The notes under the pieces are model-generated. The model was not told where the DNA came from. It worked only from the letters and a program-made list of their open reading frames with translations, and searched no databases. A stretch of DNA of 41,773 bases from Acinetobacter bouvetii (GTDB taxonomy: Bacteria; Pseudomonadota; Gammaproteobacteria; Pseudomonadales; Moraxellaceae). Of this stretch, positions 25,811 through 35,590 are shown piece after piece (the stretch's first letter is position 1; every line of letters starts with the position of its first letter). Made by a program: the position numbers and the translations under genes. The stretch is taken from NCBI RefSeq assembly GCF_902753875.1, contig NZ_CADDTS010000019.1:1-41773 (forward strand). The letters run 5' to 3'.

Positions 25811-27055
25811 TTAGAATTTCTTGGTATATGTTGTGAGTACACGATTTTCCTGAAAAGAATTACCATGTTCGACATCATAATTCACATATAACCATCTGAA
25901 TGACAAGCCTTTTAATTTTGGATTTTGTATATCATAAGTTAAAATAAAGTTGGTTTCTGATTCATGATTATCTCGTCCTTGGGCATCTTTAAAATCTGTA
26001 CCATAAACGTATTTGACCATTGTATTTAAACCCGGTACGTAGTCTTTAAAATCATATCCATATAAAAAATGTACCGATTTTTCATCTTTTTTGAAGAATC
26101 CAGTGGTATTCCAGTTAATGAAATACAGTTCTGGCAAGAATCCATCAGGTAAAGGATAGCCGGTATCGCCAAAAATCTGTTGGTAGCCCAATCCTACGCT
26201 ATGATTACCCACAGAAACATTTTCCAATAACCCAATATTATGGTTATCAATTTCTCCAGCTTTAGCCTCGCCAGAATCTTGTGATCTAAAATACTTCAAA
26301 CGGGTTTGAGATTTTAAATATTCATTTTTCCAAGAATATTCTAAACCTAAATAGTGTTTATCGTATAAATCTTCTAAATTGCCATAGTAGTACTCTGCCT
26401 TCAGCTTGGGCGAAACATCATATTTTAAATCAAGATAATTAAGACCATCCGAATATTGTTTCACTCCGTTTTTTGTCACTGAAAACTCATGGAAACCTTC
26501 TTCATAACGTGGAGAAACTTGAGTAATACGACCCAGCTCTAGTTGCAGTTGATCGGTCACTTTAGACTTTATTTGACCACCCCAATATGAACTGATTAAT
26601 TGACGACTGGTATCGACTGAAGTAATCGGTAAATCCAGAAACAATTCACCCACTTTGAATTCAGTCGTATCGTATTTGAGTTTAAGGGTTCCACCATATT
26701 TCAAGAAATTACGGTCTTGAGTTTGTGTATTGGTATTAAAAGGTAAAACCGTATCATCTATATGACGGTCATCACTTAAACGTAAAGCGTACTGAAGTGA
26801 AGCATCCATGCCTATTTCAATCGGTTTTTCTGCAACAGTTAACACAGTAGGAATATATTTAGACTGATAAAAACCTGAAATACCTTGTGACCAGCTGCCT
26901 GAATCTTTAATGTTTTCATGATCAAAATTGCGTTCAATGAATGCATTTTTTAACACTAATTTAAATTGGTTTTCATTGCTCTCTGCATGTACAGCATTAC
27001 ATAACGCCATATTTCCAAGCATAATTGCTAAAAGCGGTTTTAATTTAATATCCAT
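25811..27055 (-). CDS. benP: OprD-family outer-membrane porin, probable BenP
   Basis: A 414-residue outer-membrane channel, probably for benzoate or related aromatic acids. A signal peptide ends at about residue 24 (CNAVHA). The mature protein begins with the OprD-like pattern FKLVLKNAFIERNFD and DSGSWSQGISGFYQSKY, has many alternating aromatic strands and ends in a phenylalanine (TYTKKF), as outer-membrane proteins do. It follows benK on the same strand with a 68-base gap, so the two are probably one operon. The benP name rests on this context and recalled Acinetobacter gene order; substrate specificity is not visible in the sequence. Confidence 0.82.
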   Translation of the reverse strand: MDIKLKPLLAIMLGNMALCNAVHAESNENQFKLVLKNAFIERNFDHENIKDSGSWSQGISGFYQSKYIPTVLTVAEKPIEIGMDASLQYALRLSDDRHIDDTVLPFNTNTQTQDRNFLKYGGTLKLKYDTTEFKVGELFLDLPITSVDTSRQLISSYWGGQIKSKVTDQLQLELGRITQVSPRYEEGFHEFSVTKNGVKQYSDGLNYLDLKYDVSPKLKAEYYYGNLEDLYDKHYLGLEYSWKNEYLKSQTRLKYFRSQDSGEAKAGEIDNHNIGLLENVSVGNHSVGLGYQQIFGDTGYPLPDGFLPELYFINWNTTGFFKKDEKSVHFLYGYDFKDYVPGLNTMVKYVYGTDFKDAQGRDNHESETNFILTYDIQNPKLKGLSFRWLYVNYDVEHGNSFQENRVLTTYTKKF

Positions 27056-27123
27056 AATATTCCCTTAATTTGATACAAATCCATTACAGGCTAAAAATGT
27101 TTTAGCCTGTTTGTGTTGATGAT

Positions 27124-28512
27124 TTATTGCGTTACATTTTCAAGTAAAGCTTTATGTTTTAAGTCTTTTTTTGCTTGCTGAGCTCCATCTACAGAAGCTT
27201 TTAAATTTACGAGGAATATCGCTATTGCTGCCAATACACCAGGAATCGCGATAACCAAGAAGTTCATTTGATGGGGTAATTCAAGCGTGAGCAATGCACC
27301 TGTTAAAACCGGTCCTACGATGGCACCGATTCGTCCAATGCCTGAGGCCCAGCCCATACCTGTTGAACGAACTGCTGTAGGATAAAACTGTGCGACAAAG
27401 GTATAGAGTAAAATTTGTGAGCCAATGGTTGCTGCACCAGCAACTGCAATCAGGCTATAAAGTACTGCTTGTGGACTATTAAAACCGAGTAAAATTAAAG
27501 CAATCGCCCCAACAATAAACATTGTGCTCAATACTGGTTTTAAGTGGAACCGATCGGCTAATACACCTCCGCCTATGGCACCAATCATTCCACCAATATT
27601 CAGGGCGAACAGGAACATCAGACTTGCACCCAATGAATATCCGGCTTGAATCATCAGTTTTGGTAACCAGCTGCCTAGGGCATAAACCATTAACAGGCAC
27701 ATGAAAAATGCCACCCAGAACATCAAGGTACTAAACGTACGGCCTTGCTGAAACAGTGCGCGTAAAGGTGCATCATTTCCTGCAGTGGCTTCATTTAAAA
27801 CAAAGCTGGTCTGTGCGCTGATCTCTTGTTGAGGTGCAATTTTTTGCACAATGGCAAGGGTCTTTTCTGTTTCACCTTTTTTGGTTAAAAACATCAGCGA
27901 TTCAGGCAGGAATTTCCAGATCAAAGGCAAAGTGAATAAAGGAATACTGGCAATATAGAACATGATTTTCCAGCCATAATCTGCCACCAGCCATGTTCCC
28001 AATAGTGCAGAAGCCATTCCACCAATGGCATAACCACTAAACATGATAGCGACCAGTGTACTGCGGATGCGTTTAGGGGCATATTCTGTCATCAGTGCCA
28101 CGACATTTGGCATCACACCGCCAATTCCTAGCCCGGCTAGAAAACGTAACACGCCAAATTCAGTTGGAGTACTGGCAAATGCACCCATAAAGGTAAAGCC
28201 ACTAAAAATGGCAATACAGATCATGATGGTTTTTTTACGGCCCAGTTTGTCCGAAAGTGTGCCAAAACTCATGGCACCAAACATCATGCCAAATAATGCG
28301 GTACTGGCAAGCAGTCCGGCCTGCACCGCACTGAGTGCCCACTCCTGCATCAATACAGGCAAAACTACGCCATAAATGACCAGATCATAACCGTCAAAAA
28401 TAATAATCATTAAACACCAGATTAAGACGCCCCAGTGAAAAGGCGTAAATTTGGCTTCATCCACTAATGTATTTATGTTGAGTTTATTGGTATTCACTTT
28501 GCGCTCCTGCAT
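27124..28512 (-). CDS. benK: Benzoate MFS transporter BenK
   Basis: Proton-coupled benzoate uptake across the inner membrane, aromatic acid:H+ symporter family of the MFS. The 462-residue protein has 12 hydrophobic segments, the family motif DGYDLVIYGVVLP near residues 40-52 (the DGxD motif of this family in TM1), and the loop 2-3 motif GTLSDKLGRKKTI (about 103-115). A conserved GWASGIGRIGAIVGP lies late in the protein. It is upstream of benP on the minus strand and divergent from nothing nearer than the regulator's terminator. A BenM-like half-matched operator lies at 28585-28599, upstream of the start. Confidence 0.92.
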   Translation of the reverse strand: MQERKVNTNKLNINTLVDEAKFTPFHWGVLIWCLMIIIFDGYDLVIYGVVLPVLMQEWALSAVQAGLLASTALFGMMFGAMSFGTLSDKLGRKKTIMICIAIFSGFTFMGAFASTPTEFGVLRFLAGLGIGGVMPNVVALMTEYAPKRIRSTLVAIMFSGYAIGGMASALLGTWLVADYGWKIMFYIASIPLFTLPLIWKFLPESLMFLTKKGETEKTLAIVQKIAPQQEISAQTSFVLNEATAGNDAPLRALFQQGRTFSTLMFWVAFFMCLLMVYALGSWLPKLMIQAGYSLGASLMFLFALNIGGMIGAIGGGVLADRFHLKPVLSTMFIVGAIALILLGFNSPQAVLYSLIAVAGAATIGSQILLYTFVAQFYPTAVRSTGMGWASGIGRIGAIVGPVLTGALLTLELPHQMNFLVIAIPGVLAAIAIFLVNLKASVDGAQQAKKDLKHKALLENVTQ

Positions 28513-28584
28513 ATGAACCTTTAGATTGGTTCAAACAATGCGGCAAAGTGTTTTTATTGTCCAAAACCGATTACATATATATTC

Positions 28585-28599
28585 ATACCTTAAAAGTTA
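28585..28599. promoter_or_regulatory. Candidate BenM/CatM site upstream of benK
   Basis: ATAC, seven bases CTTAAAA, then GTTA resembles the known BenM/CatM consensus ATAC-N7-GTAT with the right half imperfect. The inner CTTAAA core resembles the two sites between the regulator and catB. It lies about 75 bases upstream of the benK start. Confidence 0.4.
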
Positions 28600-28640
28600 T
28601 GCGGTCGATTTAAAAAACAAAAACAAGACCTTAAAAATAT

Positions 28641-28682
28641 AAAAAATGCAGACGCCACTCATCGGAACAGTCTGCATTTTTT
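28641..28682 (-). terminator. Terminator of the benM-like gene
   Basis: AAAAAATGCAGAC (28641-28653) pairs perfectly with GTCTGCATTTTTT (28670-28682) around a 16-base loop. On the minus strand it lies about 60 bases past the regulator stop, insulating benK from regulator transcription. Confidence 0.88.
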
Positions 28683-28739
28683 AATCCATATTTTAAGCAT
28701 CATAGGGCTATTTATTATAAACCTATGATAAATAGTGAT

Positions 28740-29654
28740 TTAAATTACAACACGGTCATATTTAATCGCTTCCAGATCATATACCTGATAGATACAATCA
28801 AACAGCGAACGGATATGTTCACTCTCGTCCATACTGCGCAGCGCCAGAAAAAGCGGACTCACCGCAGCATCATCCAGCAACGGAATGTAATGCAGATGCG
28901 GCAACTGAATGGTTTTAGCACTTTCCGGAACCACACAAATCCCTTCGCCTGCGGCTACAAGTCCCAAAGCCAGCTGGATTTCACGGACTTCTTTCATACT
29001 TTTCGGGTCCAGACTGTATTCTGAAAACAGCGATCTGACCTGAGTCGAAAAATTCGGTTTAGGATGACTGGGATATAAAAACAGGTTTTCATCAACAATA
29101 TCGGTCAGAAAAACCCCTTTATTTTGTATGGCAAGCGGATGGCTGGCATGCACCGCGACCATCAGCGGTTCCTCACGTAACAGTACTCGTCTGACTGCCG
29201 GATCTGAAATGCGCAATCGACCAAAACCGACATCAATCCGTCCTTCTTTTAAGGCCTGAATCTGTTCTTTGGTACTCATTTCGATCAGTTCAATTTTTAA
29301 ATGTGGCTGCTGCTGGCGGAACAGATACACAATTTTAGGCAATAAACCATAAAGCAAGGAGCCAACAAAACCCATGGTAACCGTCTTTTCAGCCATACCA
29401 ACACGTTGTGTCATGGCCTTAATTTCTTCTGCATTAGACAAAAGTTTAACCGCATGCTGGTAGAAAAACTGACCCGCTTCCGTGGTCAATAATGGCCGGC
29501 TACCCCGCTCAAACAGCTGGATACCGAGTTCCGCTTCAAGGTTTTGTATCTGACGACTCAAAGGAGGTTGAGCAATAAACAGTTTTTCTGCCGCCTTGGT
29601 AAAACTCTGCTCTTCTACCACCGCTACAAAATAGCGTAAATGTCTCAGTTCCAT
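28740..29654 (-). CDS. benM: LysR-type regulator of the ben and cat genes (BenM/CatM family)
   Basis: A 304-residue activator. The N-terminal helix-turn-helix MELRHLRYFVAVVEEQS to IAQPPLSRQIQNLE is nearly that of ADP1 BenM and CatM, which respond to cis,cis-muconate and, for BenM, also benzoate. Arg160 (in RVLLR) and Tyr292 (in YQVYDLEAI), equivalent to BenM Arg160 and Tyr293, are kept; these form the secondary benzoate site and are His and Phe in CatM. The effector domain also reads closer to BenM (LMVAVHASHPL). Yet it sits where catM belongs, divergent from catB. I start it at 29654; 18 more codons are open upstream but not LysR-like. It probably controls every ben and cat unit here. Confidence 0.9.
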   Translation of the reverse strand: MELRHLRYFVAVVEEQSFTKAAEKLFIAQPPLSRQIQNLEAELGIQLFERGSRPLLTTEAGQFFYQHAVKLLSNAEEIKAMTQRVGMAEKTVTMGFVGSLLYGLLPKIVYLFRQQQPHLKIELIEMSTKEQIQALKEGRIDVGFGRLRISDPAVRRVLLREEPLMVAVHASHPLAIQNKGVFLTDIVDENLFLYPSHPKPNFSTQVRSLFSEYSLDPKSMKEVREIQLALGLVAAGEGICVVPESAKTIQLPHLHYIPLLDDAAVSPLFLALRSMDESEHIRSLFDCIYQVYDLEAIKYDRVVI

Positions 29655-29662
29655 AATTTTGT

Positions 29663-29677
29663 ATACCTTTAAAGCAT
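29663..29677. promoter_or_regulatory. Candidate BenM/CatM operator, regulator-proximal
   Basis: ATAC, seven bases CTTTAAA, GCAT: one mismatch from ATAC-N7-GTAT. It lies nine bases from the regulator start and mirrors the site at 29715-29729, giving an inverted pair in the divergent promoter region. Binding here would fit autorepression. Confidence 0.5.
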
Positions 29678-29714
29678 AATAAAATGCAAATTTAATCTTA
29701 GACAGCACAAACTC

Positions 29715-29729
29715 ATTCCTTTAAGGTAT
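29715..29729. promoter_or_regulatory. Candidate BenM/CatM operator, catB-proximal
   Basis: ATTC, seven bases CTTTAAG, GTAT: one mismatch from the ATAC-N7-GTAT consensus known for A. baylyi catB and benA. It lies about 40 bases upstream of the catB start, where a LysR activator would be expected to bind. Confidence 0.55.
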
Positions 29730-29769
29730 ACCGAAAGAGATGCACAAAGCAAGATTGGGAAGCTTAAAG

Positions 29770-30879
29770 ATGTATAAATCCATAGAAACGTTGCTTGTCG
29801 AAATTCCAACCATCCGCCCTCACAAGATGGCGGTTGCGACGATGCAGACTCAAACATTAGTTCTGGTTAAAGTCACAACTGAAGATGGATTCATCGGCTG
29901 GGGCGAAGCGACCACGATTGGTGGTTTAGGCTACGGTGAAGAAAGCCCTGAAAGCGTTAAAACCAATATTGAAACTTATTTTGCGCCCTTATTAAAGACA
30001 CTCACTGGTTTAAATGTCGCTCAGACTTTACAGGTGATTAAAAAGAATATTAATGGCAACCGTTTTGCCAAATGTGCCATTCAAACAGCATTACTGGATA
30101 TTCAGGCGCAACGTTTAGGTCTGCCACTGAGTGAATTGTTAGGTGGCCGTCTGCGTGACAGCGTCCCTGTACTTTGGGTGCTGGCTTCCGGCAACACTGA
30201 CAAAGATATTGCTGAAGCGCAAAAAATGGTTGAAGCCAAACGCCACAATATTTTCAAGCTGAAAATCGGTTCCCGTGCTGTAGAAGCCGATGTTGAACAT
30301 GTACTGGCCATTAAGAAAGCATTAGGCGCAGATGTTTCGATTCGTGTTGATGTCAACCGTGCCTGGTCTGAACTGCAAGCCATCAAAGGCATTCAATTGC
30401 TACAGGACGGTGGTGTTGACCTGATTGAACAGCCGTGTGCGATTGAAAATCTGGATGCCATGCGTCGTTTAACTCGCAAATTTGATATTGCGATTATGGC
30501 GGATGAATCGCTATGCGGTCCGCAGAGTGCTTATCAAATTGCGCGCAACAATGGCGCATCGGTTTTTGCAGTCAAGGTCGCACAGTCGGCGGGTCTGATT
30601 GAAGCTTGCGAAGTAGGCAAAATTGCCAAACTGGCCGGTATTGACCTGTATGGCGGCACCATGCTGGAAGGCCCGGTCGGCACCATCGCCTCTGCCCATG
30701 CATTTTCAACGTTTGAAAATCTGGCCTATGGCACCGAGCTGTTTGGCCCATTGCTACTAACCGAAGAAATTCTCAAAACACCACTGCAATACCAAAACTT
30801 TGAACTGACTGTACCAAAAACAGCCGGACTGGGTATTGCGCTAGATGAAGACAAAATTGACAACCTGCGTCGACAGTAA
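29770..30879 (+). CDS. catB: Muconate cycloisomerase CatB
   Basis: Converts cis,cis-muconate to muconolactone in the beta-ketoadipate pathway. The 369-residue enolase-superfamily enzyme has the N-terminal capping domain, the catalytic lysine pair in FKLKIGS (about 163-169), metal ligands in RVDVNRAW, LIEQPC and MADESLCGP, and a late lysine in FAVKVAQSAG. The length equals ADP1 CatB (370). I start it at 29770 (MYKSIETLLVEIP); the frame is open ten codons earlier. First gene of the catBCA-benABCDE-catIJFD series, divergent from the regulator. Confidence 0.96.
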   Translation: MYKSIETLLVEIPTIRPHKMAVATMQTQTLVLVKVTTEDGFIGWGEATTIGGLGYGEESPESVKTNIETYFAPLLKTLTGLNVAQTLQVIKKNINGNRFAKCAIQTALLDIQAQRLGLPLSELLGGRLRDSVPVLWVLASGNTDKDIAEAQKMVEAKRHNIFKLKIGSRAVEADVEHVLAIKKALGADVSIRVDVNRAWSELQAIKGIQLLQDGGVDLIEQPCAIENLDAMRRLTRKFDIAIMADESLCGPQSAYQIARNNGASVFAVKVAQSAGLIEACEVGKIAKLAGIDLYGGTMLEGPVGTIASAHAFSTFENLAYGTELFGPLLLTEEILKTPLQYQNFELTVPKTAGLGIALDEDKIDNLRRQ

Positions 30880-30894
30880 TTAAAGGAGTTTGCC

Positions 30895-31185
30895 ATGCTT
30901 TTTCAAGTACGAATGGATGTAAATATTCCACTGGATATGCCAGCGGAAAAAGCCAACGAAATTAAAGCCGTTGAAAAAGCCTATTCACAAGATTTGCAGC
31001 GTCAGGGCAAATGGCGCCATATCTGGCGCATCACTGGCCAGTATTCAAACATCAGTATTTTTGATGTCGAAAGCAATGAAGAGTTACACAACATTTTACA
31101 GGGCCTCCCTCTTTATCCCTACATGGATATTGAAGTGATGGCTTTGAACCGTCATCCCTCTTCGATACGTGATGACGACAGTTAA
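30895..31185 (+). CDS. catC: Muconolactone delta-isomerase CatC
   Basis: Isomerises muconolactone to 3-oxoadipate enol-lactone. The 96-residue protein matches the usual length and begins MLFQVRMDVNIPLDMPAEKA, with the family block GKWRHIWRITGQYSNISIFD (about 40-59). It forms a decamer in known relatives. It follows catB by 15 bases, with AAAGGAG as a strong ribosome binding site, so the two are co-transcribed. Confidence 0.96.
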   Translation: MLFQVRMDVNIPLDMPAEKANEIKAVEKAYSQDLQRQGKWRHIWRITGQYSNISIFDVESNEELHNILQGLPLYPYMDIEVMALNRHPSSIRDDDS

Positions 31186-31200
31186 TTTGAAATTTAAGGC

Positions 31201-31215
31201 GTATATTTTTTATAC
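31201..31215. promoter_or_regulatory. Dyad upstream of catA
   Basis: GTATA, TTTTT, TATAC is a perfect inverted repeat in the 127-base catC-catA gap. It has the half-sites of the BenM/CatM consensus in the opposite order (GTAT-N7-ATAC), and lies about 100 bases before the catA start. It could be an additional operator for a catA promoter, or simply an AT-rich palindrome. Confidence 0.35.
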
Positions 31216-31312
31216 AGCTTCTAATTAATGAAACAAGGATAGTGGCAGCTAAAGATCCCCAAACAGGATCATACAGCCACCAAATGAAAAAGCATACTTC
31301 AGGAGCAATAGT

Positions 31313-32233
31313 ATGAACCGTCAGCAAATTGATGCATTGGTTAAAGAAATGAATGTCGACACCGCTACTAAGCCTGTCGACGCGCGCGTACAGCAAATTG
31401 TCGTGCGTTTACTCGGTGATTTATTTCAAGCCATTGAAGACTTGGACATCACACAGACCGAGCTTTGGAAAGGTCTTGAATATTTTACCGATGCTGGCCA
31501 AGCCAACGAATTGGGGCTTTTGGCAGCAGGCTTAGGTCTTGAGCATTACCTGGATTTACGTGCTGATGAAGCCGATGCCAAAGCAGGTATTACTGGCGGT
31601 ACACCACGTACCATTGAAGGTCCTTTGTATGTTGCAGGTGCACCAGAATCAGTTGGTTTTGCACGCATGGACGACGGTACTGAAATTGATAAAATCCCGA
31701 CTTTATTTATCGAAGGTACAGTGACCGATACCAATGGCAACATCATTGAAGGCGCTAAAGTAGAAATTTGGCATGCCAACAGCCTGGGTAACTACTCGTT
31801 CTTTGACAAGTCTCAGTCTGACTTCAACCTGCGCCGTTCAATCTTTAGCGATGCCAATGGTCAATATGTAGCACAAACCACTATGCCTGTAGGCTACGGC
31901 TGCCCGCCTCAAGGTACAACCCAGTTTGTTCTGGACAAACTTGGCCGTCACGGTAACCGTCCTTCGCATGTGCATTATTTCATCTCTGCACCGGGCTACC
32001 GCAAGCTGACAACTCAATTCAACATCGAAGGCGACAAATACCTGTGGGATGACTTCGCTTTCGCTACTCGTGAAGGTCTGGTTGCAACTGCAGAAGATGT
32101 CACTGATCCGGCAGAAATTGCAAAACGTGGTCTGGACAAACCTTTCAAGCATATTCAATTCAATGTTGAACTTGTAAAAGATCAAGCCGCTGCACCATCA
32201 ACTGAAGTTGAACGTCGCCGCGCAAGCGCTTAA
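31313..32233 (+). CDS. catA: Catechol 1,2-dioxygenase CatA
   Basis: Intradiol, Fe(III)-dependent cleavage of catechol to cis,cis-muconate. The 306-residue protein has an N-terminal helical linker domain used for dimerisation and lipid binding, and a C-terminal beta domain with iron ligands Tyr161 (NSLGNYSFF), Tyr195 (PVGYGCPPQG), His219 and His221 (RPSHVHYFI). These correspond to the ADP1 ligands with small offsets. AGGAG lies upstream of the ATG at 31313. It sits between catC and benA; in ADP1, as I recall, catA is apart from catBC. Confidence 0.96.
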   Translation: MNRQQIDALVKEMNVDTATKPVDARVQQIVVRLLGDLFQAIEDLDITQTELWKGLEYFTDAGQANELGLLAAGLGLEHYLDLRADEADAKAGITGGTPRTIEGPLYVAGAPESVGFARMDDGTEIDKIPTLFIEGTVTDTNGNIIEGAKVEIWHANSLGNYSFFDKSQSDFNLRRSIFSDANGQYVAQTTMPVGYGCPPQGTTQFVLDKLGRHGNRPSHVHYFISAPGYRKLTTQFNIEGDKYLWDDFAFATREGLVATAEDVTDPAEIAKRGLDKPFKHIQFNVELVKDQAAAPSTEVERRRASA

Positions 32234-32250
32234 TAAAACCATGATAGGAA

Positions 32251-32280
32251 ACCCAGATGTCAGTTTGATGACATCTGGGT
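32251..32280 (+). repeat. Perfect 12-bp hairpin between catA and benA
   Basis: ACCCAGATGTCA (32251-32262), loop GTTTGA, TGACATCTGGGT (32269-32280). It begins 17 bases after the catA stop and ends 34 bases before benA. There is no T run, so it is more likely an mRNA-processing or stability element than a terminator. Confidence 0.85.
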
Positions 32281-32314
32281 GACTTGCCCAAATTTGGAAA
32301 GTCGGAGAACGGAC

Positions 32315-33700
32315 ATGCCACGTATTCCAGTAATTAATACTAGCCATCTCGATCGTATTGATGAATTACTTGTTGAAAACTATGAAACCGGTGAATTTAA
32401 GCTTCATCGTTCAGTATTCACAGATCAAGCCCTCTTTGACCTAGAGATGAAATACATCTTTGAAGGCAACTGGGTGTACTTGGCACATGAGAGCCAAATT
32501 CCGAACAATAATGATTTTTATACGACCTATATGGGTCGCCAACCGATCATCATTGCACGTAACCGCCAAGGTGAACTCAATGCCATGATCAATGCCTGTT
32601 CACACCGTGGCGCACAACTTTGTCGTCACAAGAAAGGCAATAAAGCAACCTATACTTGCCCTTTCCACGGTTGGACATTTAACAACTCGGGTAAATTGCT
32701 CAAAGTTAAAGATCCTAGTGATGCAGGCTATTCTGACTGCTTTAACAAAGACGGTTCTCACGATCTTAAGAAAGTAGCCCGTTTTGAAAGCTATAAAGGT
32801 TTCCTGTTTGGTAGCTTAAACCCGGATGTTCCACCATTGGAAGAATATCTTGGCGAAGCCACCAAAATTATGGACATGATTGTTGATCAGTCTGATCAAG
32901 GTCTTGAAGTTTTACGTGGTGCGTCTACTTATACCTATGAAGGTAACTGGAAGCTGACTGCCGAAAATGGTGCCGATGGTTACCACGTTTCTGCGGTGCA
33001 CTGGAACTATGCAGCGACCACTCAACAGCGTAAAGAAAAAGAAGCTGGTGATAATGTCCGCGCCATGAGTGCAGGATCTTGGGGCAAACAAGGCGGTGGT
33101 TCTTACGGCTTTGACAATGGTCACATGCTGCTTTGGACGCAATGGGGCAATCCTGAAGACCGTCCAAACTTCCCGAAAGCAGCCGAATATACCGAGAAAT
33201 TCGGTGCTGCAATGGCGAAATGGATGATCGAGCGCTCTCGTAACCTGTGTATTTATCCAAACGTCTATTTTATGGATCAGTTCGGTTCACAAATTCGTGT
33301 ACTTCGTCCTTTATCTCCCTCTAAGACTGAAGTCACCATTTACTGTATCGCCCCTGTGGGTGAAGAAAAAGAAGCACGTACACGCCGTATTCGCCAGTAT
33401 GAAGACTTCTTCAACGCTTCAGGCATGGCAACACCAGATGACCTGGAAGAATTCCGTGCATGCCAAGCCGGATATGCAGGTATTGCCCTTGAATGGAATG
33501 ATATGAGCCGTGGTTCTAAGCATTGGATTCAAGGTCCGGATGATGCAGCCAATGAAATTGGTTTAAAACCAAAACTTTCAGGCATTAAAACTGAAGATGA
33601 AGGTCTATACCTGGCTCAACATGAACACTGGTTACATCTAATGAAAGACGCGATTGCTTCTGAAAAAGAACTTGCTGCAACTGAAGGAGAAAACGCATGA
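32315..33700 (+). CDS. benA: Benzoate 1,2-dioxygenase large (alpha) subunit BenA
   Basis: Catalytic subunit of the Rieske dioxygenase that converts benzoate to a cis-diol. The 461 residues match ADP1 BenA. The Rieske motif is CSHRG (C95, H97) and CPFHGW (C115, H118); the mononuclear iron site is in [14 protein letters not shown] (about 212-225). I start at 32315 ([14 protein letters not shown]) behind GGAGAACGG; an in-frame ATG 12 codons upstream overlaps the hairpin and is not family-like. It overlaps benB by four bases, so the two are translationally coupled. Confidence 0.96.
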   Translation: MPRIPVINTSHLDRIDELLVENYETGEFKLHRSVFTDQALFDLEMKYIFEGNWVYLAHESQIPNNNDFYTTYMGRQPIIIARNRQGELNAMINACSHRGAQLCRHKKGNKATYTCPFHGWTFNNSGKLLKVKDPSDAGYSDCFNKDGSHDLKKVARFESYKGFLFGSLNPDVPPLEEYLGEATKIMDMIVDQSDQGLEVLRGASTYTYEGNWKLTAENGADGYHVSAVHWNYAATTQQRKEKEAGDNVRAMSAGSWGKQGGGSYGFDNGHMLLWTQWGNPEDRPNFPKAAEYTEKFGAAMAKWMIERSRNLCIYPNVYFMDQFGSQIRVLRPLSPSKTEVTIYCIAPVGEEKEARTRRIRQYEDFFNASGMATPDDLEEFRACQAGYAGIALEWNDMSRGSKHWIQGPDDAANEIGLKPKLSGIKTEDEGLYLAQHEHWLHLMKDAIASEKELAATEGENA

Positions 33701-34188
33701 GCGCGATTACTTTAGAAAATATTGCTCAATTCCTCTACAAAGAAGCGCGCTTTCTGGATGATGAACAATGGGATGACTGGTTACAGTGCTATGCCCCATC
33801 TGCTTCGTTCTGGATGCCGTCTTGGGATGATGATGACAAATTGACCACAGACCCAGAGTCTGAAATCTCTTTGATTTATTATCCTGACCGTCAAGGTTTA
33901 GAAGACCGTGTGTTCCGTATTAAGACTGAACGTTCTTCTGCGACCATGCCGGACACCCGTACCAGTCACAACATCTGCAATATTGAGATTGTTGAGCAAA
34001 ACGGAGATCAGGTAACGGTTCGCTTTAACTGGAACACCTTGAGTTTCCGTTACAAAACCAATTACAGCTACTTTGGCATGTCTCGCTATGAAATTGATTT
34101 TTCAGGCGATACACCAAAAATCTTAAGCAAATACGTTGTTCTGAAAAACGATTATATCAATCAGGTGATTGATATTTATCACCTCTAA
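33697..34188 (+). CDS. benB: Benzoate 1,2-dioxygenase small (beta) subunit BenB
   Basis: Structural subunit that assembles with BenA as an (alpha-beta)3 hexamer. The 163-residue protein has the cone-shaped ring-hydroxylating beta-subunit fold, visible in [20 protein letters not shown] (about 17-36) and the phrase [14 protein letters not shown] at the C-terminus. Its ATG overlaps the benA stop (ATGA), so expression is coupled. Confidence 0.95.
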   Translation: MSAITLENIAQFLYKEARFLDDEQWDDWLQCYAPSASFWMPSWDDDDKLTTDPESEISLIYYPDRQGLEDRVFRIKTERSSATMPDTRTSHNICNIEIVEQNGDQVTVRFNWNTLSFRYKTNYSYFGMSRYEIDFSGDTPKILSKYVVLKNDYINQVIDIYHL

Positions 34189-35295
<1,107 letters not shown>

Positions 35296-35309
35296 TGTCT
35301 AGATTAATT

Positions 35310-35510
35310 TGCGTAGCGATCACCGCAAAGTGATACGCGAAAAGTCATTCGCAACTGTTTGAGGCAGGACGACTTCGAAATGAACTGTTTCGGCGAAATA
35401 TAGGTCAGCTAGAAAGTTTTTGACGAGTTTTGCGAATGACAATGGTTTTGCTTACTTTTCCCTAAAGAAAACTAAGTCGAACCGAAGGTTAATCCGGTGG
35501 TTGACATAAA
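35310..35510. repeat. Intergenic repeat between benC and benD
   Basis: GTCATTCGCAA (35344-35354) and TTGCGAATGAC (35430-35440) are perfect inverted arms, and an imperfect hairpin (GATCAC to GTGATACGC) precedes them near 35318-35338. The segment GCGAATGACAATGGTTTTG with following TTACTTTT recalls a sequence that recurs between Acinetobacter genes. No frame is present. Borders are approximate. It separates benC from benD, so benD and benE may depend on read-through or a separate promoter. Confidence 0.5.
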
Positions 35511-35590
35511 TAACTCAAAACTCCGGCATGTCCTTAAATTTATAAATTTTAAAAAGTCATCTTTAAACCAAGATGATAAGTGAGTTTGAA

